A stretch of DNA of 19,151 bases. Source: JACCQS01 sp050999295. Lineage in GTDB: Bacteria > Actinomycetota > Actinomycetes > Mycobacteriales > Geodermatophilaceae. The number at the start of each line of letters is the position of its first letter. Position 1 is the first letter of the stretch. Below, in pieces: positions 7,750-14,680 of this stretch. The stretch is from NCBI GenBank assembly GCA_050999295.1, contig JBPCPI010000074.1, forward strand, positions 1 through 19,151, in the 5' to 3' direction. Under the pieces are notes generated by a model that did no database searches, was not told where the DNA came from, and saw only the letters and a program-made list of their open reading frames with translations. Both the position numbers and the translations under genes were made by a program.

Positions 7750-9251
7750 GCTCGGGTCTCGACTATGTGGATCTGAGGCCAGGGCAGTACTACGACTCCG
7801 TCACGCTCATGCAGGCGAGTCGGACGGTGGCCGGCACGGAGGGGGTCCGCGCCGCGCTGATCGCCATGGCTACACCGCTGAACGTCGAGTTCGCGCAGGG
7901 CATGGGCTTCGAGGTCCCGCCCGCAGTTCCGGCCCTGCTCCTCGTTGCCATCCGGGCCGAGGAGCAGACCAGGCTGGACGGCGCACTCGCCGCGTTGAGC
8001 GCCACACTGTCTGCTCGTTCCGCGGATGCCGGTCCGGCCGCCGAAGCGGATCCGCCGCCGGCCACGGTCGGGGCGGCCCTTGCCGAGAGCGAGGCCATGC
8101 TCGCCCTGGTCAGCGTGCCCGGACCGTACGCTGCAGCCGAGGCCTTCGACGCCGTCCTGGCGGGTCGGAACGTGATGATCTTCTCCGACGGCGTGAGTCT
8201 CGAGGATGAGATCGCACTCAAGGCGATCGGACGGAAGTTCGGGGCGCTGGTCATGGGCCCCGACTGTGGCACGGCGATCATCAACGGGATCGCGCTGGGC
8301 TTCGCCAACGTCGTGCGGCGGGGGCCGGTCGGAATCGTCGCCGCCAGCGGCACGGGGGCTCAACAGATCAGCTCGTTGTTGGAGACCGCCGGTGTCGGTG
8401 TGAGTCATCTGCTGGGCCTCGGCGGTCGCGACCTGTCCGCACGGGTCGGCGGACTCGGCGCCGAGCTGGCCCTCGCCGCGCTGGATGCCGATCCAGCAAC
8501 CGAGCGGATCCTCCTGGTGTCCAAACCGCCTGACCCCGACGTGGCGCAGCGACTCCGTGGCGTGACCGACAGCCTGTCGACCCCTGTGCAGTTCGCCATG
8601 TTGGAATCCGGTCAGCCGGACCTGACCCAGGCGGTCGAGTCCGTACTGCAGGCGCTCGGCGCAGAGCCGCCTACCTGGCCGGTGCTCGGCGCCGCCCAAT
8701 CCGTCGCAACTCCGGCATGTCTGCTTGGCTATTTCGCCGGCGGGACCCTGGCTGCGGAGGCGCTCGTCCTGGCCGAGGAACTCGGTCCGATCAGCAGCAA
8801 TCTCGGTCGCAACGCGCTTCCGGCCGCGCAGGCCCTGGCGGGACACCGGCATGTGGTCGTCGACTTCGGCGACGACGAACTGACAGCCGGTCGGGCGCAT
8901 CCGATGATCGACCCCACCCTGCGCCTGGAACAGATCACTCGACTGGGCACAGCGGAATCCGGGGACGTGGTGCTGCTCCTCGATGTGGTGCTCGGATACG
9001 GCGCCGAGGCAGATCCCGCGCAGGCCCTTGTTCCCGCACTTCGTTGCGCCGCGCGACGGTTGGCCGAACAGCAGGCGGCCCTGCGGGTGGTCGTCTCCCT
9101 GTGTGGGACCGCGTCGGATCCCCAGGGCTGGCAGTGTCAGGCGCAGGCCTTGGCCGATGCCGGCGCGCTGGTCTTCGCGTCCAATGCTCAGGCTGCCCGG
9201 CATGCCGTCCGCTTGGCCCTCGGCGCATCGTCGACCGGAGCCCAACAATGA
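7746..9251 (+). CDS. fdrA: FdrA / AllF-like acyl-CoA-synthetase-fold protein
   Basis: This 501-residue protein matches FdrA (AllF in E. coli), which shares the succinyl-CoA synthetase fold and is assigned with AllG and AllH to oxamate carbamoyltransferase. Visible signatures are RPGQYYDSVTLMQ near the N-terminus, MGPDCGTAIING at residues 170-181, AASGTGAQQ at 199-207 and HLLGLGGRDLS at 221-231. No phospho-histidine loop like that of succinyl-CoA synthetase was seen. The start is GTG at 7746, overlapping the previous TGA (GTGA), with CGGAG about 8 bases upstream. ATGA couples it to the DUF1116 gene. A ~25-residue Ala/Pro-rich linker (about 85-110) separates the N-terminal part from the nucleotide-binding-like core. 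The family call is strong; the reaction in this organism is inference. Confidence 0.9.
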   Translation: MSSGLDYVDLRPGQYYDSVTLMQASRTVAGTEGVRAALIAMATPLNVEFAQGMGFEVPPAVPALLLVAIRAEEQTRLDGALAALSATLSARSADAGPAAEADPPPATVGAALAESEAMLALVSVPGPYAAAEAFDAVLAGRNVMIFSDGVSLEDEIALKAIGRKFGALVMGPDCGTAIINGIALGFANVVRRGPVGIVAASGTGAQQISSLLETAGVGVSHLLGLGGRDLSARVGGLGAELALAALDADPATERILLVSKPPDPDVAQRLRGVTDSLSTPVQFAMLESGQPDLTQAVESVLQALGAEPPTWPVLGAAQSVATPACLLGYFAGGTLAAEALVLAEELGPISSNLGRNALPAAQALAGHRHVVVDFGDDELTAGRAHPMIDPTLRLEQITRLGTAESGDVVLLLDVVLGYGAEADPAQALVPALRCAARRLAEQQAALRVVVSLCGTASDPQGWQCQAQALADAGALVFASNAQAARHAVRLALGASSTGAQQ

Positions 9252-10657
9252 GCGGCCCCCTCACCCAACTACTGAACGAGCCATTGACGGTGGTCACCGC
9301 CGGTGTGGATCTATTCCCTGCGGCCTTGCGCGCCCAGGGCGCCGGCGTCGAGACCGTGGATTGGCGGCCACCGGCTTTCGGCGATCCGCTCGACATCACC
9401 GCCGTCGCCGCCGATCCACGACGCGTCGCTGCCAACCGCACGGCCACCGAGAGAATCCTGGCGGCCGGGGCCGAACTCGTCACCGTCCGCCCGGCCGCGC
9501 AGGCCCTGGGCATCGACCGGGACCTCTTCCTGCACGCTGGACCGCCGATCGCCTTCCATGCGGCGTCCGGGCCGCTGCGCGGGGCGCTGATCGGCGCGAC
9601 GCTGTTCGAAGGCCTCGCCGCCGATCCGGACGAGGCCGTGACGATGCTGGACTCCGGTCGGATCCGACTGGAGCCCTGCCACCACCACCGGTGTGTCGGT
9701 CCGATGGCCGGTGTCACCTCGGCGTCGATGTGGGTGTCGGAACTGCGCGACCCGGTCAATGGGGGCACGGCGTTCTGCTCGCTCAACGAAGGGTTGGGCA
9801 AGGTCCTGCGGTACGGGGCCTACTCCTCGGGGGTCATCGACCGCCTCCGGTGGATGCTCGACGTCCTCGGGCCGGTACTCGCTGCGGCACTGGCCAGATC
9901 AGGCCCGATCGACGTCAAGTCCATTCTTGCCCAGATGCTGCAGATGGGCGACGAGGGTCACAACCGCAACCGGGCCGGCTCGCTGATGTTCCTCCGGGAT
10001 CTGGCCCCTGCCATCGCCAATTCCGGTGCGTCCAGCGCTCAGGTGGCCGAGGTGCTCGCCTTCGTCGGCGGAAACGAACACTTCTTTCTCAACTACGGCA
10101 TGCCCGCGGCGAAGCTGGCGTTGGATGCAGCCCGGGACATTCCGGGTTCGAGCGTCGTCGTTGCGATGGCCCGCAACGGCACGGATTTCGGAATCCAGAC
10201 CTCCGGTACCGGCGACTCCTGGTTCACCGCACCGGCACTGATCCCCGAGGGGCTCTTTCTGGGCGGGTACGGCCCGGACGACGCCAACCCGGACATCGGC
10301 GACTCCGCGATTATGGAAACCTTGGGAGTCGGCGGGTTCTCGATGGCTGCGGCTCCCGCGATCGTGCGCTTCGTCGGCGGTACCGTTCCCGACGCACTGG
10401 CCACGACCCGGCAGATGTATCGCATCACGGTCACCGAGAATCCGGCGTACGCCATCCCGGTCCTGGAGTTCCGCGGCGCCCCTACCGGTATCGACGTGCT
10501 CAACGTCGTACGAACCGGCATCCTGCCCCAGATCAACACCGGAATGGCCGGACGGGTGGCCGGAACCGGTCAGGTCGGCGCCGGCCTGGTCAAGCCGCCG
10601 CAGGAATGCTTCGAGAAAGCCCTCGTCGCGTTGGCAGAACTCGCCCGACGAAAGTGA
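9248..10657 (+). CDS. DUF1116 protein, AllG/YlbE-like subunit of putative oxamate carbamoyltransferase
   Basis: This 469-residue cytoplasmic protein belongs to DUF1116 (YlbE, now AllG in E. coli). Recognisable blocks are CHHHRCVGPMAGVTSASMWV at residues 144-163, GGTAFCSLNEGLGKVLRYG near 172-190, MGDEGHNRN at 233-241 and GGNEHFFLNYGMP at 274-286. The Cys/His cluster at 144-149 could bind a metal. The ATG at 9248 overlaps the FdrA stop (ATGA) and has GGAG 7 bases upstream. It closes the allH-allF-allG-like operon. In E. coli the three proteins are needed together to convert oxalurate and phosphate to oxamate and carbamoyl phosphate. A carbamate kinase, the usual partner, is not in this window. 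Confidence 0.9.
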   Translation: MSGPLTQLLNEPLTVVTAGVDLFPAALRAQGAGVETVDWRPPAFGDPLDITAVAADPRRVAANRTATERILAAGAELVTVRPAAQALGIDRDLFLHAGPPIAFHAASGPLRGALIGATLFEGLAADPDEAVTMLDSGRIRLEPCHHHRCVGPMAGVTSASMWVSELRDPVNGGTAFCSLNEGLGKVLRYGAYSSGVIDRLRWMLDVLGPVLAAALARSGPIDVKSILAQMLQMGDEGHNRNRAGSLMFLRDLAPAIANSGASSAQVAEVLAFVGGNEHFFLNYGMPAAKLALDAARDIPGSSVVVAMARNGTDFGIQTSGTGDSWFTAPALIPEGLFLGGYGPDDANPDIGDSAIMETLGVGGFSMAAAPAIVRFVGGTVPDALATTRQMYRITVTENPAYAIPVLEFRGAPTGIDVLNVVRTGILPQINTGMAGRVAGTGQVGAGLVKPPQECFEKALVALAELARRK

Positions 10658-10668
10658 TGTGCCAGATC

Positions 10669-10705
10669 GTGCAGTTCTGAGGCAGCTTCCTGCCGGTTTC
10701 TGCAC
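10669..10705 (+). terminator. Two-tier hairpin after the allG-like gene
   Basis: The outer stem GTGCAG (10669-10674) pairs with CTGCAC (10700-10705). The inner stem GGCAG (10681-10685) pairs with CTGCC (10690-10694) around a CTTC tetraloop. It begins 11 bases after the stop of the last plus-strand gene and lies between convergent operons. It has no long T-run, so it would be a weak or U-less terminator. Confidence 0.45.
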
Positions 10706-10761
10706 ATTCCTATCCGTGACCTGGTGGGCTGGCTGCATCGCTAGTCCCCCGACGACGGCAC

Positions 10762-10784
10762 CGCCGGGCACGGCTGCCACGGCG
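10762..10784 (-). terminator. Strong GC hairpin after the helix-hairpin-helix gene
   Basis: CGCCGGGCA (10762-10770) pairs with TGCC-A-CGGCG (10775-10784), leaving one bulged A and a CGGC tetraloop: nine pairs, mostly GC. On the minus strand it begins just after the stop at 10789-10791. No U-tract follows, as is common for actinobacterial terminators. It is the likely end of the long rib/his transcript. Confidence 0.5.
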
Positions 10785-10788
10785 CGGA

Positions 10789-10989
10789 TCAGTCTGGTGC
10801 GAAACGCATTCCGTTGTCCTGCAATGCCAGACGCAACCGTTCGGTGGCTAGCCGCCCCACGCCGTGCAGCCGCAGCAACTCCCGCTCGGTGACCTCGGTC
10901 AGCTGCTCCAGGCTTCCGTAACCCGCTGCGGTCAGCCCGCGAACGCCGGCTTGGGCAAGTTCGCTGGAAGTGGATGGCGGGGCTTTCAC
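10789..10989 (-). CDS. Small helix-hairpin-helix protein
   Basis: This 66-residue protein has one helix-hairpin-helix type fold: VRGLTAAGYGSLEQLTEV followed by ELLRLHGVGRLATERLRLAL, with the GVG hairpin typical of non-specific DNA-binding HhH motifs. It starts with GTG at 10989, 14 bases after the hisG stop on the same strand, and has only a weak GGA upstream. A reading of ATG at 10993 is in a different frame and not supported. It is the last gene of the rib/his string and is followed by a strong hairpin. Small HhH proteins of this kind are known next to hisG in actinobacteria, but I know of no established function; nucleic-acid binding is inferred from the motif. Confidence 0.75.
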   Translation of the reverse strand: MKAPPSTSSELAQAGVRGLTAAGYGSLEQLTEVTERELLRLHGVGRLATERLRLALQDNGMRFAPD

Positions 10990-11003
10990 TCATCCGGCAG
11001 CCC

Positions 11004-11852
11004 TCAGATGCGGCAGGCGTGGATGTCGGTGACCAGGATCGCTCGGGCTCCGACTCGCCAGAGGTCGTCCATGACGCGGTTCGTGTCGGCGCGAAAGACC
11101 ATGGAACGCACCGCGACCCAGCCTTCCTTACGCAGCGGTGAGACCGTCGGCCCCTCCAGGCCGGGGGTGATCTCGCAGGCGGCTTCGAGCACCTCGACCG
11201 GGCAGTCGTAGTCCATCAGGACGTACTGCCGGGCGACGAGGACACCCTCCAGGCGACGGATCAGTTGCGTCACGGCCGAGCCGGCTTCCGCCTCTTGTCG
11301 GCGACGGATCAACACGGCCTCGGATTCCAGGAGCGGTCCGCCGATCACCGACAGGCCGGCGGTCCGCAGGGTCGTTCCGGTCGAGACGACATCGGCTACC
11401 GCATCGGCGACGCCCAGCCGGCAGGCGGTTTCCACCGCGCCGTCGAGTCCGATCACCTCTGCGGCAACCCCCAGTTCGGCGAGGTACTTCGCCAAGAGTC
11501 CGGGATAGGCAGTGGCCACCCGCAGCCCGGCCAGTTCGGCGACCGTGGACGGGCCATCCTCCGGCGCGGCGAAGCGGAACGTCGAGTGCCCGAAGTCCAG
11601 GGCGAGCAACTCCTCGGCCTCGGCCTGGGCGTCGAGGAGCATGTCACGTCCGGTGATGCCTACGTCGACCGTGCCCGACCCGACATACACCGCCACGTCG
11701 CGGGGACGCAGATAGAAGAACTCGGCGTCGTTGTCAGGATCGAGGATCGCGAGTTCGGAACTCGAGCCGCGCTGGCGATAGCCCGACTCCCGGAGCATGA
11801 CCGCGGCCGGCTCGGCCAGCATGCCCTTGTTGGGCACCGCAACGCGCAGCAT
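11004..11852 (-). CDS. hisG: ATP phosphoribosyltransferase (long form)
   Basis: It catalyses the first step of histidine synthesis, joining ATP and PRPP to give phosphoribosyl-ATP, and is the feedback-inhibited enzyme. The 282-residue length and C-terminal ACT-like domain (from about residue 205, ending DIHACRI) mark the long hexameric form that needs no HisZ. The start MLRVAVPNKGMLAEPAAVML is the family N-terminus, and VGITGRDML and the DVVSTGTTLR PRPP-binding loop are present. The ATG at 11852 has GAGGAGG 5 bases upstream. A 64-base gap separates it from hisE, holding a small inverted repeat (CCAGG/CCTGG), so some independent control is possible, though no promoter was recognised. Confidence 0.97.
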   Translation of the reverse strand: MLRVAVPNKGMLAEPAAVMLRESGYRQRGSSSELAILDPDNDAEFFYLRPRDVAVYVGSGTVDVGITGRDMLLDAQAEAEELLALDFGHSTFRFAAPEDGPSTVAELAGLRVATAYPGLLAKYLAELGVAAEVIGLDGAVETACRLGVADAVADVVSTGTTLRTAGLSVIGGPLLESEAVLIRRRQEAEAGSAVTQLIRRLEGVLVARQYVLMDYDCPVEVLEAACEITPGLEGPTVSPLRKEGWVAVRSMVFRADTNRVMDDLWRVGARAILVTDIHACRI

Positions 11853-11916
11853 GCGACCTCCTCATGACCGACGGTCTTGCGTAGAACCCCAGGCTGACCC
11901 CTGGACGGGTGGGTCG

Positions 11917-12192
11917 TCAGAGATGAGCGTAAACGTCGTCCAGATCCAACCCGCGGGCGAGGATCAGGACTTGGGTCCAGTACAACAGTTGCGAGATCTC
12001 CTGCGCCGCCCGGTCGGCCGACTCGTGTTCGGCGGCCATCCACGCCTCGCCCGCTTCCTCGAGCACCTTCTTTCCGACGCCGTGCACCCCGCTGGCGAGC
12101 GCAGCCACCGTTGCCGAAGCCGGATCCGCGGCCGCGACCTTGGCCTGCAGTTCTGCGAAGAGCGCGTCGAAAGACTTGGTTCGCTCGGTCAT
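11917..12192 (-). CDS. hisE: Phosphoribosyl-ATP pyrophosphatase
   Basis: It hydrolyses phosphoribosyl-ATP to phosphoribosyl-AMP and pyrophosphate, the second step of histidine synthesis. The 91-residue all-helical MazG-like protein shows KKVLEEAGEAWMAAEHE near residues 41-57, the acidic metal-binding segment, and EISQLLYWTQVLILARGL. The length is typical of a stand-alone HisE; the HisI activity must be elsewhere. The ATG at 12192 overlaps the ribH stop (ATGA) and has AGGAG 5 bases upstream. With hisG next, this forms a small his pair attached to the riboflavin genes, a known actinobacterial order. Confidence 0.96.
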   Translation of the reverse strand: MTERTKSFDALFAELQAKVAAADPASATVAALASGVHGVGKKVLEEAGEAWMAAEHESADRAAQEISQLLYWTQVLILARGLDLDDVYAHL

Positions 12193-12683
12193 GCGCTCTC
12201 CTGGTTGCGCAGTTGAGCCAGGGCAAGGGCGGTGTGCAGGGCCGCGGCCGTGGCCTCGGCGCCTTTGTCCTCGAGACTGCCCGGCGCACCAGACCGCTCG
12301 CGGGCCTGCTCGATCGTGTCGCAGGTCAGGACACCGTTTCCGACCGGGGTCCGCTCGTCGAGAGCAACGCGGGTCAGACCGTACGTCACGGCGTCACAGA
12401 CGGAGTCGAAATGCGGGGTGCCACCTCGGATCACCGCACCCAGGGCGACAACGGCATCGTGCGTACGGGCAAGCTCCTGGGCCAACACCGGGAGTTCGAT
12501 CGCCCCCGCGGCCCTCAGCACGGTGGCGTCCAGGACGCCATACTCGGCGGCGCAGGCCAACGCCCGTTCCACGAGGACGTCGGTGATGTCGGCGTGCCAG
12601 GTCGTGGCGACGATGGCCAGTCGCAACCCCGAGGCATCCTGGTGCACGTCCGGCGGAAGATCGGGCCGGCCCACACCGCTCAC
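12189..12683 (-). CDS. ribH: 6,7-dimethyl-8-ribityllumazine synthase
   Basis: It condenses the ribitylamino-pyrimidine with dihydroxybutanone phosphate to make lumazine, the riboflavin precursor, in a multimeric shell. The 164-residue protein carries GAIELP (binding of substrate), GAVIRGGTPHFDSVCD with the catalytic His, and PVGNGVLTCDTIEQARERSG. The start is GTG at 12683 with GGAG 7 bases upstream. That Shine-Dalgarno partly lies in the arm of a perfect 6-bp hairpin at 12693-12707. The gap to ribBA (12684-12750) is filled with a CTCGCT repeat. The 3' end overlaps hisE. Confidence 0.96.
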   Translation of the reverse strand: MSGVGRPDLPPDVHQDASGLRLAIVATTWHADITDVLVERALACAAEYGVLDATVLRAAGAIELPVLAQELARTHDAVVALGAVIRGGTPHFDSVCDAVTYGLTRVALDERTPVGNGVLTCDTIEQARERSGAPGSLEDKGAEATAAALHTALALAQLRNQESA

Positions 12684-12692
12684 AAGAACACT

Positions 12693-12751
12693 CCGTGCTC
12701 CGCACGGTCGCTCGCTGCGCTCCTCGCTCGTACCTCGCTACGATGCTCGCT
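12693..12751. repeat. Phased CTCGCT repeat and hairpin between ribBA and ribH
   Basis: CTCGCT occurs at 12711, 12723, 12734 and 12746, at intervals of 12, 11 and 12 bases, close to one DNA turn. Next to it CCGTGC (12693-12698) and GCACGG (12702-12707) form a perfect 6-bp hairpin with a 3-base loop. The last repeat touches the ribBA stop codon and the hairpin reaches the ribH Shine-Dalgarno. Similar GCGAGC-rich spacer elements occur in actinobacterial genomes; their role is unknown to me. Confidence 0.7.
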
Positions 12752-13989
12752 CACGTCGTGTCCTCCGATCCCGTGGGCAGCCCGTCGATCAGGTGCCCCA
12801 TCCGGTCCCGCTTGGTCGTGAGGTAGCCGACGTTCTCCGGATTGTGCGCCGTCGGCAGACTGACCCGTCCGACGACGCTGAGGCCGTAGCCCTCGAGGCC
12901 GGCCCGCTTGGCCGGGTTGTTGGACAGCAATCGCATCGAGCGCACCCCGAGATCGACCAGGATCTGCGCGCCGGTGCCGTAGTCGCGGGCATCGGCGGGC
13001 AGACCCAGGGCAAGGTTGGCATCAACGGTGTCAGCGCCTGCGTCCTGGAGTTGGTAGGCCTGCAGTTTGTGCAACAACCCGATCCCCCGTCCCTCGTGTC
13101 CGCGCATGTAGAGGACCACCCCCCGGCCTTCGGCGGCGACGGCCTGAAGTGCTGCGTCCAACTGATTGCCGCAGTCGCAGCGCAGCGACCCGAGGACGTC
13201 ACCGGTCAGGCATTCCGAATGCACACGTACGAGCACGGAGTCTCCGTCGCCGATGTCTCCCTTGACCAGCGCGACGTGATCACGGTCGTCATAGGCCGCG
13301 CGGTAGCCGACCGCCTGGAACTCGCCGTATTTCGTGGGCATCCGCGCCTCGGCGACCCGCTCGACCTGGCGCTCGCTACGCCGCCGGTAGGCGATCAGAT
13401 CCGCAATGCTGATCAGCACCAGGCCGTGCTCGGCGCAGAATGCCGCCAACTGCGGCAGTCGGGCCATCGAGCCGTCGTCGTTGACGATCTCGCACACCAC
13501 TCCGGCTGGGTGCAGACCTGCGAGCCGGGCTAGGTCGACCGCGGCCTCGGTGTGACCCGGCCGGCGCAGCACACCACCCTCGACCGCACGCAGCGGGAAG
13601 ACATGGCCGGGTCGGGTCAGGTCCGCGGCTTCGGTCTTCGGATGTGCCAACGCCCGGATCGTCGCGGCCCGCTCGGCCGCGGAGATGCCCGTTGTCGAGT
13701 CGATCGCGTCGACCGAGACGGTGTAGGCGGTCTGCTTGCGGTCCTGATTGGTGTGATACATCGGCGGCAGGTCCAGGCGGTCGCAGTCCGCACCGGTCAT
13801 CGGGGCGCACACCACACCGGATGTGTAGCGGATGGTGAAGGCCAACAGTTCCGGCGTCGCGAGTTCCGCGGCGAAGACGAGATCGCCCTCGTTCTCCCGG
13901 TCGTGGTCGTCGACGACCACCACCGCACGCCCGGCAGCGATCTCGGCAATGGCCTCCTCGACCGTGCCGAAGGCGATGGGTTCGGTCAT
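12751..13989 (-). CDS. ribBA: Bifunctional 3,4-dihydroxy-2-butanone-4-phosphate synthase / GTP cyclohydrolase II
   Basis: It supplies both entry substrates of riboflavin synthesis: dihydroxybutanone phosphate from ribulose 5-phosphate (RibB, residues 1 to ~205) and diaminoribosylamino-pyrimidine from GTP (RibA, ~206 to 400). The 412-residue fusion has VVVDDHDRENEGDLVFAAE and GHVFPLRAVEGGVL in RibB. RibA shows SECLTGDVLGSLRCDCGNQL with three zinc-binding cysteines, plus GHEGRGIGLLHKLQAYQLQD. The ATG at 13989 gives the family N-terminus (MTEPIAFGTVEEAIAEIAAG); the frame is open further upstream but not family-like. No Shine-Dalgarno precedes it; its ATG overlaps the stop of a 20-codon mini-ORF made by a junction duplication. 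Confidence 0.96.
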   Translation of the reverse strand: MTEPIAFGTVEEAIAEIAAGRAVVVVDDHDRENEGDLVFAAELATPELLAFTIRYTSGVVCAPMTGADCDRLDLPPMYHTNQDRKQTAYTVSVDAIDSTTGISAAERAATIRALAHPKTEAADLTRPGHVFPLRAVEGGVLRRPGHTEAAVDLARLAGLHPAGVVCEIVNDDGSMARLPQLAAFCAEHGLVLISIADLIAYRRRSERQVERVAEARMPTKYGEFQAVGYRAAYDDRDHVALVKGDIGDGDSVLVRVHSECLTGDVLGSLRCDCGNQLDAALQAVAAEGRGVVLYMRGHEGRGIGLLHKLQAYQLQDAGADTVDANLALGLPADARDYGTGAQILVDLGVRSMRLLSNNPAKRAGLEGYGLSVVGRVSLPTAHNPENVGYLTTKRDRMGHLIDGLPTGSEDTT

Positions 13990-14048
13990 GAACGCAGCAC
14001 CGGATCGACCAGGCGCTCTGTGTTGCCCCCGATTACCGTCGAGGTCAT
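13986..14048 (-). CDS. 20-residue mini-ORF linking ribE and ribBA
   Basis: An ATG at 14048 overlaps the ribE stop (ATGA) and opens 20 codons ending in NTERLVDPVLRS and a TGA that overlaps the ribBA ATG (again ATGA). Its C-terminus copies that of RibE (VERLVDPALRS). It probably arose when the ribE/ribBA junction was duplicated, and may act only as a translational bridge. No Shine-Dalgarno is seen before it or before ribBA. Whether the peptide accumulates is unknown. Confidence 0.35.
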   Translation of the reverse strand: MTSTVIGGNTERLVDPVLRS

Positions 14049-14083
14049 GATCGCAGCGCCGGATCGACCAGGCGTTCCACATA
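13987..14083. repeat. Imperfect direct repeat of the ribE/ribBA junction
   Basis: About 35 bases around the ribE stop (roughly 14043-14080) recur with about four or five mismatches roughly 59 bases away at the ribBA start (roughly 13984-14021). Both copies encode ERLVDP-x-LRS followed by an ATGA overlap. The 59-base offset is not a multiple of three, yet each copy keeps its own stop/start coupling, because each ends with a stop. Confidence 0.75.
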
Positions 14084-14677
14084 CTTGGCGATCACGTCCA
14101 CCTCGAGGTTGACCGCGTCCCCCGCCTGCCGGAAGCCCAACGTCGTCCGCTCCAGGGTGGTGGGGATCAGCGACACCTCGAACCAGGTACCGTCGGCGCC
14201 CGTGCCAGCGGCAGGCAGGTCGCTGAGCGCCGACACGGTCAGCGAGACTCCGTCAACCGCGATCGAGCCCTTCTGTACGACATATCGGGCCAGGTCCGGC
14301 GGCAGGCCGATCCGTACGACGTCCCAACACTCGCCGGAGGTGCGGGAGACGACGGCGCCGACACCATCCACGTGACCCTGCACGATGTGCCCACCCAGGC
14401 GAGTGCTCGCCGTGACAGCGCGCTCGAGGTTGACCCGGTGCCCGGCGCCCAGGTCCGCCAGGGCGGAACGGTTCAAGGTCTCGGCCATCACGTCGGCGGT
14501 GAAGGATCCGTCTCCGGCTAATTCTGCCACCGTGAGACAGACACCATTGACGGCCACGGAGTCACCGTTGGCGAGATCCTCGAGTACGGTCTCTGCCCGC
14601 ACCTGCAGCCGCGCTGAGTCCGCAAGGTCCTCGCGGCTCGCGACCTCGCCGAGTTCCTCGACGATCCCGGTGAACAT
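14045..14677 (-). CDS. ribE: Riboflavin synthase, alpha chain
   Basis: It dismutates two lumazine molecules into riboflavin and the ribitylamino-pyrimidine, the final step. The 210-residue protein is two repeated lumazine-binding domains: MFTGIVEELGEV at the start, VNGVCLTV in domain 1 and VDGVSLTV in domain 2, with GHIVQGHVDGVG between them. The ATG at 14677 has GAGGAG 6 to 8 bases upstream, overlapping the ribD stop region; the gap to ribD is 3 bases. In Streptomyces the equivalent gene can follow an FMN riboswitch; here there is no room for one. Its 3' end is partly duplicated in front of ribBA. Confidence 0.96.
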   Translation of the reverse strand: MFTGIVEELGEVASREDLADSARLQVRAETVLEDLANGDSVAVNGVCLTVAELAGDGSFTADVMAETLNRSALADLGAGHRVNLERAVTASTRLGGHIVQGHVDGVGAVVSRTSGECWDVVRIGLPPDLARYVVQKGSIAVDGVSLTVSALSDLPAAGTGADGTWFEVSLIPTTLERTTLGFRQAGDAVNLEVDVIAKYVERLVDPALRS

Positions 14678-14680
14678 TGC

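Noticed and set aside
7578..9248. Long open frame (about 556 codons) on the minus strand opposite fdrA
   Set aside because: Its translation is low-complexity, Arg/Gly/His/Gln-rich and unlike any family, and the plus-strand frame has clear FdrA motifs. High GC leaves antisense frames open.
8983..10680. Plus-strand 565-codon frame overlapping fdrA and the DUF1116 gene
   Set aside because: The translation is Arg/Pro-rich shadow sequence. The coding frame is set by FdrA and DUF1116 motifs and by the ATGA overlap at 9248.
11853..11916. hisE-hisG gap as a regulatory attenuator
   Set aside because: Only short stems (CCAGG/CCTGG, GACCG/CGGTC) are present, with no His-codon leader peptide seen.
12232..13533. 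Plus-strand 433-codon frame opposite ribBA/ribH
   Set aside because: It is the reverse complement of well-conserved ribBA and ribH, with no family match of its own.
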